Positions 9,506-19,765 are shown, numbered from the stretch's first letter. The stretch: 64,000 bases of DNA from Candidatus Spongiihabitans thiooxidans (GCA_001543005.1 LFLB01000003.1:43501-107500), one strand, 5' to 3'. Numbers and translations: made by a program. Notes: generated by a model from the letters alone, not told the origin.

Positions 9506-10570
9506 CTAATCTGTTTGGCCTATCCGCGCCATCTCGTTACGGTAGGCGAATATTGCCGGCGTGCCTCCAGTATGAATCACAACGATTTTTCTAAATCGAG
9601 ACAGCGACCCGTCTTCAATCAGTTTAATGGCACATGCCAGGGTCTTGCCCGAATAAACCGGATCCAGTAGCAGTCCTTCGCAAGTCGCCGCCATGTGAAT
9701 GGCGCGATTCACATGCGTCGACATTTTGCCATAGCCCGGCGCCAACGCGCTATCGTCGGTCCAAATATCTTCATCTTTCACTAACGCCGACAACTTCAAC
9801 ATTGCCGATAAATTCCAGCAATGGGATTTGATTCGGGAAAATTGCAATGCCTTGTTTCTTCTTACGCAGGCGCCCAGCACCGCAACACTCGACCCATGCA
9901 AGCGCAATCCAAACAACAGCCCGGCCTGCGTCAAGCCGCTTCCCGAGCCCACAACAATCAAATCCGGAGCAAATTTCTGCTGTGCAAATTGCTCGATTAA
10001 TTCTTGTGCAGCGACGATATACCCAAGCGCGCCTTTAGGCTCTTTTACGGGCGCCAGGGGAATCACATAGGGTTTCCTGCCTTTCTGTTTTAACTCATCG
10101 GCAATGCGATTTATTTCTCCATCCGCGCCTTGTTCATCCTCTCCATCGGCATAGTGATGAATGGTGGCGCCGAACATACCTGTGAGCAGTCGATTACCCG
10201 AATTTTGATAGTCAGTGGATCGATTATCCACTCGATTCTCTAACTGGATATGGCATTCCAACCCCAGCTTGCTCGCTGCCGCGGCGATGGTACGCATGTA
10301 ATTTGATTGCACCGCGCCGGTACTCAACACCGTATCGCAGCCCTTATCCAGGGCATCCCCAAGATAAAACTCTATCTGCCGCACCTTGTTTCCGCCAAAC
10401 CCAAGACCGGTACAATCATCTCGTTTTACATAAAGCTCGATGCCTTCATACTTGGCAGACAATCGCGACATGTATTCCAGCGGCGTAGGGGTATGCGCCA
10501 ATTCAACTCTGGGAATACCGCGTAGCACGGCATCTAATTTACCCGTGGTTGATTTATGCGTAGAATTCAT
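9506..10570 (-). CDS. D-cysteine desulfhydrase / ACC deaminase family PLP enzyme
   Basis: A 354-residue fold-type II PLP enzyme. The PLP Lys is in FGGNKVRQIEFYLGD (about 58-72), the preceding segment is YVKRDDCTGLGFGG, and the C-terminal phosphate/active-site loop is HTGGTPAIFAY. These fit D-cysteine desulfhydrase, which degrades D-Cys to pyruvate, H2S and ammonia, or a relative acting on ACC or L-cysteate. The gene lies 9 bp upstream of the Rieske gene on the same strand, so they are likely cotranscribed. Confidence 0.8.
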   Translation of the reverse strand: MNSTHKSTTGKLDAVLRGIPRVELAHTPTPLEYMSRLSAKYEGIELYVKRDDCTGLGFGGNKVRQIEFYLGDALDKGCDTVLSTGAVQSNYMRTIAAAASKLGLECHIQLENRVDNRSTDYQNSGNRLLTGMFGATIHHYADGEDEQGADGEINRIADELKQKGRKPYVIPLAPVKEPKGALGYIVAAQELIEQFAQQKFAPDLIVVGSGSGLTQAGLLFGLRLHGSSVAVLGACVRRNKALQFSRIKSHCWNLSAMLKLSALVKDEDIWTDDSALAPGYGKMSTHVNRAIHMAATCEGLLLDPVYSGKTLACAIKLIEDGSLSRFRKIVVIHTGGTPAIFAYRNEMARIGQTD

Positions 10571-10677
10571 CTCAATAGTATACTAGCCGGTTACATCCAC
10601 ATGCTTTACCGGTTCGATTAAAGGCAATTTTAACGGCACACTCAACAATTCGATAGGCCACTCTCCAGCACAATAAT

Positions 10678-12924
10678 ATGCCACACTCTTTATATTTACC
10701 CGAAAAAATGGGAACTGCCGTGGTGCAGCCGACCGGGGAATTCGAGGCCGGATCATACCAATCTTTCAAACTTACTTATACTGCCGGATTTTTCGGTATA
10801 GACGACACCGGCTCTATTAAAGTCGTCCACCGCTTTGCCAGTGATATGGGTCGGCCTCAGTTTGATCACCCAGCGGCGGCAAATTACGTTACCGTGGAAG
10901 CGAGCAACGGTGCTGTTTTGTATATGGAATACGATATGAAACGAAATATCCGACCCTGGGACAAAACGCTTTACATCAAGGTGGTACGAGGATTTTTACG
11001 TGAAGGGGATCAAATAATTGTGCGATTCGGTGACCCGCGACAAGGTAGTCCCGGCATGCGAATACAAACTTTCTGCGAGGATTCGTTTGAATTTCGTGTG
11101 CTGGTAGATGCGATCGCTACCTACAACTATGTGCAGCTCCCCAAGCAACCGCAAATCAAAATTGTGCCGGGTACCCCGGTTATCTGGAAGGCAATACAAC
11201 CCACCCACCGGCATATTGATGATTCATTCAGGCTTTGTTTGAAGGGTGAGGATAAATGGGGCAATCCCAGCAATCGTTGCCAGCAACAATTCAAGCTAAA
11301 AGCGAATCTGGCTGTTCAAGGAATCCCGGAAACAGTGTCATTCAATAAAGGAAGGTTTGGACTGGTGATTGAACCGCTGAAGTGCACCGAAGTCGGCATA
11401 TTGCGATTCGAGCTTTTAAGCGATGAGGATGAGATTGTTGCGGTCTCCAATCCCATGAAAGTCACGCAACAAATTGGGTTGCGTCCTTTCTGGGGTGATT
11501 TACACGGCCAGTCCGAAGAAACCATCGGCACCAATTCCGCTCGGGACTTTCATGCCTTTGCGCGAGATTGTGCCTTTCTCGATGCGGTTGCGCATCAGGG
11601 TAACGATTTTCAAATGACCACTGAGTTTTGGAATCACTTGAATGAGCTCACCAACGAGTTCAACCGTAATGGGGAATTTATTGCCTTTCCAGGTTATGAG
11701 TGGTCGGGCAACACCGGATTAGGAGGAGATCGCAATGTGCTTTACCTGAACGAAGGTGAAACGATTCATAGATCCTCCCATGCCTTGGTGGATGATCTTT
11801 GTGACATCGAAAGCGATGCTAATTCTGCTGACGAATTATTTGAGGTGCTGAAGCATAAGGCGTGCGTGGTTTTTGCGCATATCGGCGGGCGCTACGCGGA
11901 TATCAATCTCGCCCACGATATCCGTCTGGAACGATCCGTCGAAGTGCATTCGGCCTGGGGCACGTTCGAGTGGTTGCTGGAAGATGCATTCAAACAGGGA
12001 TATCGGGTGGGCATCGTCTCCAATTCAGATGGACACAAGGGTCGACCCGGGGCGAGCCATCCTGGCGCAACAAAGTTTGGCGCTTATGGCGGACTAACCT
12101 GCATGCTTGCCAGCGACCTTAGCCGAGGCGGGCTATACGATGCCTTGAGACGCCGCCATCACTATGCAACGACCGGTTGTCGCGTGGTTCTTTCCACTCA
12201 GGTTGATTTTAATACTCCGGCAAAACTCTATGCGGAAGATCCCAGCCTGGGAGACTCTGAATTCATCGAATCAAACACTGCCATGATGGGCGATATATTG
12301 GGCAGCAGTGACCGTCAAGTGGATTTCAAATTCGAGTGTCACACATCCGCGCCCATCGAACGAATCGAAATTCGCAATGGCTTGACGACTCTTGAAACCT
12401 ATCGCCCTTATCACGAGGATTCACTTGGAAATCGAATTCGAATTATTTGGGAAGGGTCGGAATATCGTGGCCGTGGCCGGGAAACCAATTGGGATGGCAG
12501 TGCGACATTAACTGACAACACGTTTATAAGCTTCGATCCGATAAATCGTTATAACCTGGATAAAAAGTTTGCTCAGATAGCCGAAAATCGTATCGAGTGG
12601 GAAGCATTAACCACTGGTGGATTTGGCGGCGTCGATGCGATGCTGGAATTCACCGATCAAGGTGTGCTGACTATTAACACCGAATTGGTGAAAATTGCGA
12701 TTCCGATCAATCGTATCGGAATGGACGATCTGGTATTCGATGCGGGTGGGATAAACCGAAGAATTCGAGTTTTCCGAATGCCGGATAACAATCCCCACCG
12801 AGAAGCGGAAATCAGGCATCGGATCGACATAAATACAGGACAGGACAATGCTTTATATGTCTGCATCACCCAGGAAGACGGTCATCTCATATGGTCCAGT
12901 CCAATTTATATCATTCCAGAATAA
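10678..12924 (+). CDS. DUF3604 protein (PHP-like metallohydrolase)
   Basis: A 748-residue protein. The central part (about 280-500) has PFWGDLHGQSEETIG, AVAHQGND, PGYEWSG, FAHIGGRYAD and SNSDGHKGRPG, a series of His/Asp motifs of the DUF3604 family, which resembles PHP-type metallohydrolases. The first 270 residues look like beta-rich accessory domains and the last 200 are again beta-rich. No signal peptide is seen. It is divergent from the desulfhydrase gene. The substrate is unknown; only the family call is firm. The ribosome site before the ATG is weak. Confidence 0.8.
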   Translation: MPHSLYLPEKMGTAVVQPTGEFEAGSYQSFKLTYTAGFFGIDDTGSIKVVHRFASDMGRPQFDHPAAANYVTVEASNGAVLYMEYDMKRNIRPWDKTLYIKVVRGFLREGDQIIVRFGDPRQGSPGMRIQTFCEDSFEFRVLVDAIATYNYVQLPKQPQIKIVPGTPVIWKAIQPTHRHIDDSFRLCLKGEDKWGNPSNRCQQQFKLKANLAVQGIPETVSFNKGRFGLVIEPLKCTEVGILRFELLSDEDEIVAVSNPMKVTQQIGLRPFWGDLHGQSEETIGTNSARDFHAFARDCAFLDAVAHQGNDFQMTTEFWNHLNELTNEFNRNGEFIAFPGYEWSGNTGLGGDRNVLYLNEGETIHRSSHALVDDLCDIESDANSADELFEVLKHKACVVFAHIGGRYADINLAHDIRLERSVEVHSAWGTFEWLLEDAFKQGYRVGIVSNSDGHKGRPGASHPGATKFGAYGGLTCMLASDLSRGGLYDALRRRHHYATTGCRVVLSTQVDFNTPAKLYAEDPSLGDSEFIESNTAMMGDILGSSDRQVDFKFECHTSAPIERIEIRNGLTTLETYRPYHEDSLGNRIRIIWEGSEYRGRGRETNWDGSATLTDNTFISFDPINRYNLDKKFAQIAENRIEWEALTTGGFGGVDAMLEFTDQGVLTINTELVKIAIPINRIGMDDLVFDAGGINRRIRVFRMPDNNPHREAEIRHRIDINTGQDNALYVCITQEDGHLIWSSPIYIIPE

Positions 12925-13091
12925 TCGTTATATCTGTCCCCAAATCGAGCGATAGCGCTTATTAAACCTGGCGCCTATTGAATCTGGCTTCTATCGAAAC
13001 TGATTCAAAAATATCCACTGGTTTTCAATGCGTTACACTTGGATTGTTCAGGATTTACCACGCTAATCCGCGTAGACTGAATTTTCTTGAA

Positions 13092-14549
13092 TTAGCGGGC
13101 AGTGGATTTCGCCGCTTGAACCGGGTCGAAGATCTTTCCGGGGTTCATACCGTTGTGCGGGTCAAATGCTGACTTTATTCTGGCCATCAAATCCATCTCC
13201 ACGTCGGACCGATAACGGATCATCTCGCCTCGCTTGATTTGCCCGATTCCGTGTTCGGCGCTAAAACTGCCGCCCATGCTAACGGCAAGGTCGTGCAATG
13301 CCCGGTTCACCTTGCCCATGTAGCAAGTAAAGAATTTCTCTTGATCCAGGTTCTCGGGTGCCAACAAATTGAAGTGAATATTACCGTCACCCATATGCCC
13401 AAAAGGCAGGACGCGGCAGCCTGGTATGATCTCCATTGCGAGTTTTGAGCCGGCCTTGGCGAAGTTCGGGATTTTCGAAATCGGGATAGAAATATCGTGT
13501 TTGATGACTCCGGATTCTACCGATTGCGCTTCCGGCAAACCTTCACGGATACGCCACAGATTATCCGCGTGGCGAGCACTTTCGGCAATCACGGCGTCGT
13601 TAATAATTTCCTGTTCAAGGGCTTCGCCCATTCCAGTCTCGAGTGCTTCACGAACAGCCGAGTCGTTGCCGTAATAGACGGTTTCTATCAGGGCATAAAA
13701 CGCGTGCATTTGTTTGAATGGATTGATGGCATCAGCGATATGCCTGGTGGTGATTTCCATGCCGAGGCGGGTGAATACTTCGAAGGCAATCAGCGAACCA
13801 GTGAGGCGACCATTGATGATACCAAACAGTTTCAGCAAGTCGTCCCAATTGTCTGCGGTGGCCATGGCGGTGAGTCGACCCTTGGGCGCTGGTGTGAGCG
13901 CTAAAACGGCGGCGGTGATTATCCCCAGGGTTCCTTCTGAACCAATAAAAAGTTGCTTAAGGTCGTAGCCGGTATTGCATTTTCGTAATTGCCTGAGGCC
14001 GTTCCAGACTCGCCCGTCCGGCAACACGACCTCCAGTCCAAGGACTATTTCGCGGATGTTGCCATAGCGAATGGTATTGTTGCCTCCGGCGTTGGTCGCA
14101 ATGTTGCCGCCAATACAGCAACTACCTTCGGCCGCCAAGCTGAGAGGGAACAGCAATCCGCTATCACTGGCGGCATTTTGCACGTCGGAGAGGATACAAC
14201 CAGCCTCAACGGTAATCGTCGAGTTGTCAGCGTCGAGTTCACGAACCGCGGTCATACGGTTGGTACAAAGCACGATGCCATCCTCTGGTACGCCGCCACC
14301 GACCATGCCTGTGTTGCCACCCTGTGGGGTAATAGGAATACGGGCCTGGTGGCAGATTTCAACTACTATGGCGGTTTCCTCAGTCGAAGCAGGTCGCACC
14401 ACCATTTTGCAATTGCCGTGCAGAATCTTTCGCCATTCCGTCAAGTAGGGTTCAAGTTCAGCCGGGTCGGTGAACCAACCGGCTGGGCCAACGATTTCCT
14501 TAATGGCGTCTAGCGCCCTCACCCAATCCGTTGAAATATCTGTGTTCAC
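13092..14549 (-). CDS. FAD-linked D-2-hydroxyacid dehydrogenase (GlcD/D2HGDH-type)
   Basis: A 485-residue VAO/PCMH-type flavoenzyme. The FAD-binding part has PQGGNTGMVGGG (about 74-85) and GGNIATNAGGNN (about 147-158). The C-terminal half has GHMGDGNIHFNLL and SAEHGIGQIKRGEM, which hold the metal and substrate residues in D-lactate and D-2-hydroxyglutarate dehydrogenases. The start is a GTG that overlaps the stop of the 38-residue ORF (GTGA), so translation is probably coupled. In context it might oxidise a 2-hydroxyacid linked to the neighbouring ThDP enzyme. Confidence 0.87.
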   Translation of the reverse strand: MNTDISTDWVRALDAIKEIVGPAGWFTDPAELEPYLTEWRKILHGNCKMVVRPASTEETAIVVEICHQARIPITPQGGNTGMVGGGVPEDGIVLCTNRMTAVRELDADNSTITVEAGCILSDVQNAASDSGLLFPLSLAAEGSCCIGGNIATNAGGNNTIRYGNIREIVLGLEVVLPDGRVWNGLRQLRKCNTGYDLKQLFIGSEGTLGIITAAVLALTPAPKGRLTAMATADNWDDLLKLFGIINGRLTGSLIAFEVFTRLGMEITTRHIADAINPFKQMHAFYALIETVYYGNDSAVREALETGMGEALEQEIINDAVIAESARHADNLWRIREGLPEAQSVESGVIKHDISIPISKIPNFAKAGSKLAMEIIPGCRVLPFGHMGDGNIHFNLLAPENLDQEKFFTCYMGKVNRALHDLAVSMGGSFSAEHGIGQIKRGEMIRYRSDVEMDLMARIKSAFDPHNGMNPGKIFDPVQAAKSTAR

Positions 14550-14662
14550 GCGACTTTCTCTACCGAAGCGCTGCCACCAATACCCAGATACTTAATTTCC
14601 ACATACTCGCCGCCGACAAAGGTTTCCGCTATCAGCAAACCCTCGTTTAATGAATTTTCCAT
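14546..14662 (-). CDS. 38-residue coupled small protein
   Basis: A short ORF between the ThDP enzyme and the FAD dehydrogenase. It has an excellent ribosome site (GGAGGG, 7 nt before ATG at 14662), starts 16 bp after the ThDP stop and ends with a GTGA overlap with the FAD gene start. The peptide begins MENSLNEGLL and has an acidic middle and a glycine-rich stretch near residue 28. I do not recognise it. The spacing on both sides argues that it is translated; it may be a subunit, an activator or only a translational coupler. Confidence 0.6.
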   Translation of the reverse strand: MENSLNEGLLIAETFVGGEYVEIKYLGIGGSASVEKVA

Positions 14663-14678
14663 AACATTGCCCTCCGGA

Positions 14679-16244
14679 TCAATGGCCAAATCCCGAAGGC
14701 GCAGGCAGGCCGGTGATTTCACCGATGAAACAGGTTGGCAGACCGCTTTTGTTGGCACGCTTTAACGCGACATCAAGTTCGGCCGGGTCGGTAACGTGTT
14801 CGCCATGACAACCAAAGCCGATAGCGGCAAGGTCGTAACGGGTCGGGTTGAGTTCACATTCATTAAGCCGTTCGACACCGTAGTCACGAAGCTGAATTTG
14901 ATACTCGGCGTTCCAGCGAGAATCGTGACCGATGACGGCGATGAAGTCGGTGCCGTAGCGATACGCTGTCTCGAATTCGGCAAAATGAAAACCGACGGTG
15001 CCATCACCCATGAGGGCCACTACTGTGGCATCGGGTCGGGCGATTTTCGCGGCTACCGCATAACACAGTGCACCGCCAATACTACCTGATAGTCCGTTGA
15101 TAACCCGGGTTTTGGCCGAGATACAGGCTTGCGACCACTGCCCAAACTCGCCACCATCGGCGATTAGGATCGGGTCATCGGCGTCATCCAGCAATCTTTG
15201 CACCGCTGCGCACAATACTGCTGGGTGCATGGGGCCATCGCCTGCTTCGGTTGGTTGCGGGGGACGAACGGCAATGGCTGCGGACATTTCAGCGCGCCAA
15301 GCCGATCGATTTGTTTCAGTTTTACGCCTCTTTGCAAGCATTTGTACGGTGACATTGGCATCGGCCCGTTGGCCCAATGTCATGCGCTTGCCGAATGCGC
15401 GTTGGGCGCGTTCCAAAACCTCAGTTTCCGGATCGACAACCAGGAATTCAGCCGCGCTGCTCATGACCGGTGACTGTCCAAAACTGGTACTAAAGTCAAT
15501 GTTCTTGCCGAGGCTAACGATGACATCCGCCTTCGACATCACTGTAGCAAAATCACCGAGGCAAGGGTCCTTCAGGCCGCGTGGGCTTTCCATCGGAATC
15601 ACAGGTGCATCCATGGCATCGGCGAGCTTTTCCAGAAGTCCCTTGGCACGGGTCGGATTTTGCGATGGGCCGGTCAATATTACTGGTCGTTTTGCCGATT
15701 CAACTGCGTCGACAATTGATTGTAAAGCCTCTTCACTGGGGCTGGTTACTTGCCGGGCGAAATCCTGCAAAGACGGTAGAATCGGGTTGGCAATTTCTTC
15801 ATTTAACAGGTCAAAAGGTAATGCGACGTGCACTGGTCCTGGCCGGCCTGAGGCTGCGGCACGCAAGGCCATGGCAATGTCAAACCCGAGATTTTCAGCG
15901 CGTTTCGGGCGTAATGAGAACTTTGTTAACGGCTTAGTAATACTGACTTGATCGAGTTCCTGAAAGCAGCCTTTCCCATCTTCAGCGATCGGTGAATCAC
16001 CGCTTAAAAGGACGATGGGGCTTTCGGCTGAGCGCGCCGTGTAGAGCGGCCCTAAGCTGCTGGCAAAAGCGGGCCCAGCGGCAACCATGGCGATTGCGAC
16101 TTCACCGGTCAGTTGCGAATAGGCTTCTGCCATATAGACTGTGGCGCCTTCATGGCGAGTGTGAATCAGGCGGATACCGGCATCGATACAAGCATCGAAG
16201 ATCGGCATAATCTGGTTTCCAGACAAAGTGAATATGACCTTCAC
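14679..16244 (-). CDS. ThDP-dependent enzyme, acetolactate synthase-like, 5' frameshift
   Basis: The open part encodes 521 residues of a thiamine-diphosphate enzyme (COG0028): catalytic Glu in THEGATVY (RHEG, near 30), and the ThDP/Mg site starting MGDGTVGFHFAEFE near 415. The frame opens with GTG at 16244, but family N-termini are longer. The missing start is visible one frame away: ATG at 16287 with GGAG upstream encodes MRGADLVATTIQ, then the frame must shift to continue AGVKVIF. So the gene likely has a 1- or 2-nt lesion near 16247, or the assembly has an error. Product could be an acyloin- or hydroxyacyl-CoA-type lyase. It follows the first tct set and precedes an FAD dehydrogenase. Confidence 0.75.
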   Translation of the reverse strand: MKVIFTLSGNQIMPIFDACIDAGIRLIHTRHEGATVYMAEAYSQLTGEVAIAMVAAGPAFASSLGPLYTARSAESPIVLLSGDSPIAEDGKGCFQELDQVSITKPLTKFSLRPKRAENLGFDIAMALRAAASGRPGPVHVALPFDLLNEEIANPILPSLQDFARQVTSPSEEALQSIVDAVESAKRPVILTGPSQNPTRAKGLLEKLADAMDAPVIPMESPRGLKDPCLGDFATVMSKADVIVSLGKNIDFSTSFGQSPVMSSAAEFLVVDPETEVLERAQRAFGKRMTLGQRADANVTVQMLAKRRKTETNRSAWRAEMSAAIAVRPPQPTEAGDGPMHPAVLCAAVQRLLDDADDPILIADGGEFGQWSQACISAKTRVINGLSGSIGGALCYAVAAKIARPDATVVALMGDGTVGFHFAEFETAYRYGTDFIAVIGHDSRWNAEYQIQLRDYGVERLNECELNPTRYDLAAIGFGCHGEHVTDPAELDVALKRANKSGLPTCFIGEITGLPAPSGFGH

Positions 16245-16386
16245 CCCGGCATTGGATAGTGGTAGCGACCAGATCTGCGCCTCTCATAACGTATTCTCCG
16301 ATGTATTCCCAGCGGCGTTATACGCCATTAATTGAATTGAGGCCTGTTATAAAACCCGCAAGTTTTCGGGCATTCCCAACCGATTA

Positions 16387-17910
16387 TCATCTGGCAGGCT
16401 TTCCAGTGGTGGGCGAATCCAGGCGAGTTCCTTGAGTTTTTAGATTTTTGATGTTTCGGCGTATGATCAGCAAGGTCGAAACTATGGTCAGCGTGAGGAA
16501 GCCCCAGCAGATAGGATTGCGAAGGAATATGGTAAAATCGCCACGACTGAGTAGTAACGACTGACGGAAACTGTCTTCCAGCAACGGCCCTAGGATAAAT
16601 GCAATCAGAAAAGGTGCGGCAGGAATGTCAAATTTGAGCATGAAATAGCCGATTAGTCCCATGACGAACATGATCAGAACATCGAACAGGGTATGGCCGA
16701 CTGCGTAGGCACCGAACACGCAAAGTATAAGGACAACAGGATAGAGGAAGCTGTTTGGAACATCCGAAATCCGAGCGAATAGCCGTATACCGGCCTTGCC
16801 GACGATCAACAGGAAGAATGAGCTGAGCATGATTCCCATGTAGAGGGCCTATATCAGTGAAAGATTTTGCTCAAACAGGATTGGCCCCGGACGCAGACCA
16901 TGAATCATGAATGCACCCAGAATGACAGCAGTAATGACATCACCCGGAACACCGAGTGATAACAGAGGGATCAATGTCGCCCCGCAAACCCCGTTATTGC
17001 CAGACTCCGAAGCAGCTATGCCTTCGAGTTCGCCTTTGCCAAAGTTGTCGGATACCTTTGATGTCCGCTTTGCTTCACTATAAGAAAGAAATGCAGCTGG
17101 CGCGGCGCCAATTCCTGGAATAGCACCCATCACAACTCCGATCAGGCTACCACGAAAGACGCTTTTGAAGCAACGTTTCCATTCGCTCATGGTGATTCCG
17201 GCCTGACCTAAACCGGTAAGCCGTTTGCTGGTATCGAGTTTGCGTGTGTAGTGATTGATAAGTTCAGGGATTGCAAACAAACCGATCAAAACGGGAATAA
17301 ACTTGAGGCCGCCCATTAATTCAGGCTCACCAAAAATCATTCGCTCAGTGCCATAGATCAGGTCGAGACCGATAGTTGCCAGTAGCAAGCCGAAGCAGGC
17401 CGATGTTAATCCCCGCGACAGATTATCTCCCGCAACCCCGGCAATAATGGTTAACGAAAACAGTATCAGAGTGAAAAACTCCGGCGGACCAAATTTGAGT
17501 GCAAACGATGCGATAAAACCAGTGAAGAATATAAGTGAGATATTTGAAATAAAATCAGCGAAGGTAGATACATACAATGCCATATGTAGCGCTTTATTGG
17601 CCTGCCCTTTCTGCGATAAGGGAAATCCATCCAGTACCGTGCAGGCCGCGGCCGGTGTCCCCGGGGTTTTGATCAGAATTGCGGGAATGGAACCACCATA
17701 AATACCGCCTTTGTAAACGCCAAGCAAAAGCAGAATTCCTGTCACCGGTTGAAGGTAAAACGTAAAGGGTAAGGTCAGAGCAACACCCATGGTTGCGGTC
17801 ATGCCGGGAATTGCCCCGACAGTGCATCCAATGACAACACCGATAAACAATACCAGAATGTTGTCGATTGTTGCGAACATCTGAAATGATGCGGCTAATG
17901 TATCAATCAT
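16387..17910 (-). pseudogene. tctA-type TTT permease, interrupted by an in-frame amber codon
   Basis: A TctA large membrane subunit of a tripartite tricarboxylate transporter. Codons 1-353 encode the N-terminal part with GAIPGMTATMG, GGIYGGSIPAILI and GAIPGIGAAPAAF, typical TctA signatures. A TAG at 16849-16851 follows LSLI, and the same frame continues ALYMGIMLS for the last 150 residues. Joined, the two give a normal length of about 507. There is no frameshift, only one nonsense codon. Either it is a decaying gene, or the two fragments are both made, or the codon is read through. The stop sits where the second TctA of this window has Ala in GLIASLY. Confidence 0.8.
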
Positions 17911-17918
17911 GTCATGCC

Positions 17919-18431
17919 CTATTCAAAAATTCCAAGTGGCATTGGAATGCTCGCCACCTTGAGGAAAAAATAATAGAGTCCAACCGGGAGGAGCGTCGCC
18001 AGTGGCACCATGATTTTTATCCGGCGTTCGCCACAAAGCAGGGTGAAGGTGATGACCGAAATAAAAGAGGCTATAACCATACCGAACCACCGAATCAGGA
18101 AGTAGTATAAAAATAAATTAGCGACCGCGATGACCACCATTAATACGGAACGCTTTATCGAATAATAATGACTTAGGTTTGCTTCAATGGCCGCTTTTTC
18201 TGCTTCCGAGATTGCCTTATTGGCGTTGCGAAGTCCCTGAAACAGCAGATTAATTCCTAAAAACAGGGTCAGCCAGACAATTATCTTGATCCAGAAATCC
18301 GGTGACAGTGCGAGGACCTTGTTCGACTTTGGAAGCTGTACACTTATCGGAATGATGACAAATAACATCACTAATGTTCCCACCATCAGTACAGCACCGA
18401 GAATCGCATCAGAAAAACGGGCAAAAAACAT
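17919..18431 (-). CDS. tctB-type TTT small membrane subunit
   Basis: A 170-residue protein with four hydrophobic segments (about 10-30, 50-70, 95-120 and 125-165), the topology of TctB. The frame is open 55 codons further up, but that stretch mirrors the tctC 3' end, so I use the ATG at 18431. It lies 8 bp upstream of the tctA-like gene. This gene is intact although its two partners are broken. Confidence 0.75.
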   Translation of the reverse strand: MFFARFSDAILGAVLMVGTLVMLFVIIPISVQLPKSNKVLALSPDFWIKIIVWLTLFLGINLLFQGLRNANKAISEAEKAAIEANLSHYYSIKRSVLMVVIAVANLFLYYFLIRWFGMVIASFISVITFTLLCGERRIKIMVPLATLLPVGLYYFFLKVASIPMPLGIFE

Positions 18432-18467
18432 ACTGAAATCTCTGTCCGGAATGAATTTAGGGAATGG

Positions 18468-18496
18468 GATTGGAAGGAAAATCTTTCCTTCCAATC
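18468..18496 (-). promoter_or_regulatory. Perfect 13-bp intercistronic hairpin between tctC and tctB
   Basis: GATTGGAAGGAAA and its exact complement are separated by 3 nt. No T-run follows on the minus strand, so it is more likely an mRNA-stabilising or attenuating stem that lets the solute-binding protein be made in excess, as is common in such operons, than a terminator. Confidence 0.6.
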
Positions 18497-18510
18497 TTTG
18501 CGGAACTATT

Positions 18511-19517
18511 TTACTGAATCCGCATATCCAGTTCATCAACCAATGCACTGAAAGCGTTGAACTGGCCGTCAACGAACTTCCTGGTAGCCGGGCCATCCAG
18601 AATATGAGGAACCGAACCCAAGGACTTGGTAAACTTATTCCAGGCTTTATCCTCTTTCACCTTTTGTATGGCATCACGGAGTTTTCCGACAACTTCCGGA
18701 TCCATGCCCGGAGGACCGTAAATTCCACTCCAACCAACCAAAACCTCAATTTCTGGAAAACCCAGCTCGCGAGCCGTTGGTGCGTCGGGTGCAACCTCAT
18801 GTCGCTCTTTGGTGGTGATCATCAGCGGACGAATTTTACCCCCGGCAATATGACCACTCAGCGCAGAAGAATTGGTGCAAATCAAATCAACATGCCCTCC
18901 CACCACAGCAGTAGCAGCATTGCCACCGCCTTTATATGGTATATGGTTTATTGCCTCAAGTGGGTTTTCAACGCCCATCATCTTTAACACCAAGGGTACT
19001 GCGACGTGCAACATCGTGCCAACACCCGAAGAGCTATAGCTCAATTTTCCTGGGTTGGCTGTAACGGCGTCCACAATATCCTGCATGCTTTTATAAGGCT
19101 TACTCGACGCGGTAGCACAGATGACTGGATTTAGCTCGATCACAGCCAGCATGGTGAAATCATCGTATTTATAAGGAATATTCTCCTTCATCGCTGGTGA
19201 CACAGACTGTGATCCTACGCGAGCCAGTAATAAGGTATATCCGTCTGGTTTTGCTTTGTTCACAAAGGTTGAACCCGTCACACCACCGGCACCGGTACGG
19301 TTAACAACCAGAACGGGTTGGCCAAGATATGACGGTAGCACGGCAGCCATTGTTCTTGAGGCCATGTCCGATGCGCCGCCGCACCATAGGGTGCGACCAG
19401 GATAATGGGTTTAGAAGGGTATTCTGCTGCGCTTGCTGCGACAACGGTACAGGCTAGAGCAATACCGACAAGTGTTAGCTTGCCCGCGGCGCGAATTGTG
19501 CTATTGTTTGTTTTCAT
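18511..19517 (-). pseudogene. tctC-type solute-binding protein, frameshifted
   Basis: A periplasmic TTT (Bug-family) substrate-binding protein in two frames. The ATG at 19517 (GGGAG upstream) gives a signal peptide ending ASAAEYPSKP and the first strand PIILVAPYGA. The frame is then lost near 19390; the other frame carries on SDMASRTMAAVLPSYLG to the normal end. The family pattern is PYGAGGASDM; the observed GGTGCGGCGGC is explained by loss of one G from a GGG run. Full length would be about 335 residues. It could be true decay or a homopolymer sequencing error. Confidence 0.75.
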
Positions 19518-19696
19518 AACTACGTAATCTCCCAAGGTCATTCAAAGTAAGGTTGTTTTACACGATGGCAATTTCATGTTTTTAGCGTTTGTTTTTATTA
19601 TTAAGCGTCGAAAATTTGTACAAGGTACCTCATTGCCAAGAAGTAAACCGTATTATAGATTATGAATAATAATTATAAAAGTGAGTTATTTTTATG

Positions 19697-19723
19697 TTTA
19701 TCATAAATATATATTGTGATAAA
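19697..19723. promoter_or_regulatory. LysR-type operator candidate
   Basis: In the divergent gap between the tct set and the LysR gene lies TTTATCA-N13-TGATAAA, an inverted repeat of 7-bp arms. LysR proteins usually bind T-N11-A dyads next to their own gene, so this is a reasonable operator. AT-rich sequence around it could hold both promoters. Confidence 0.4.
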
Positions 19724-19765
19724 TTACCCCGCCTATTAACAAAATGACCCGAAAGAGAGGACAGA

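Noticed and set aside
15097..15951. 284-residue plus-strand open frame
   Set aside because: It is antisense to the ThDP gene, rich in Ser/Arg/Ala as expected of a shadow, with no domain.
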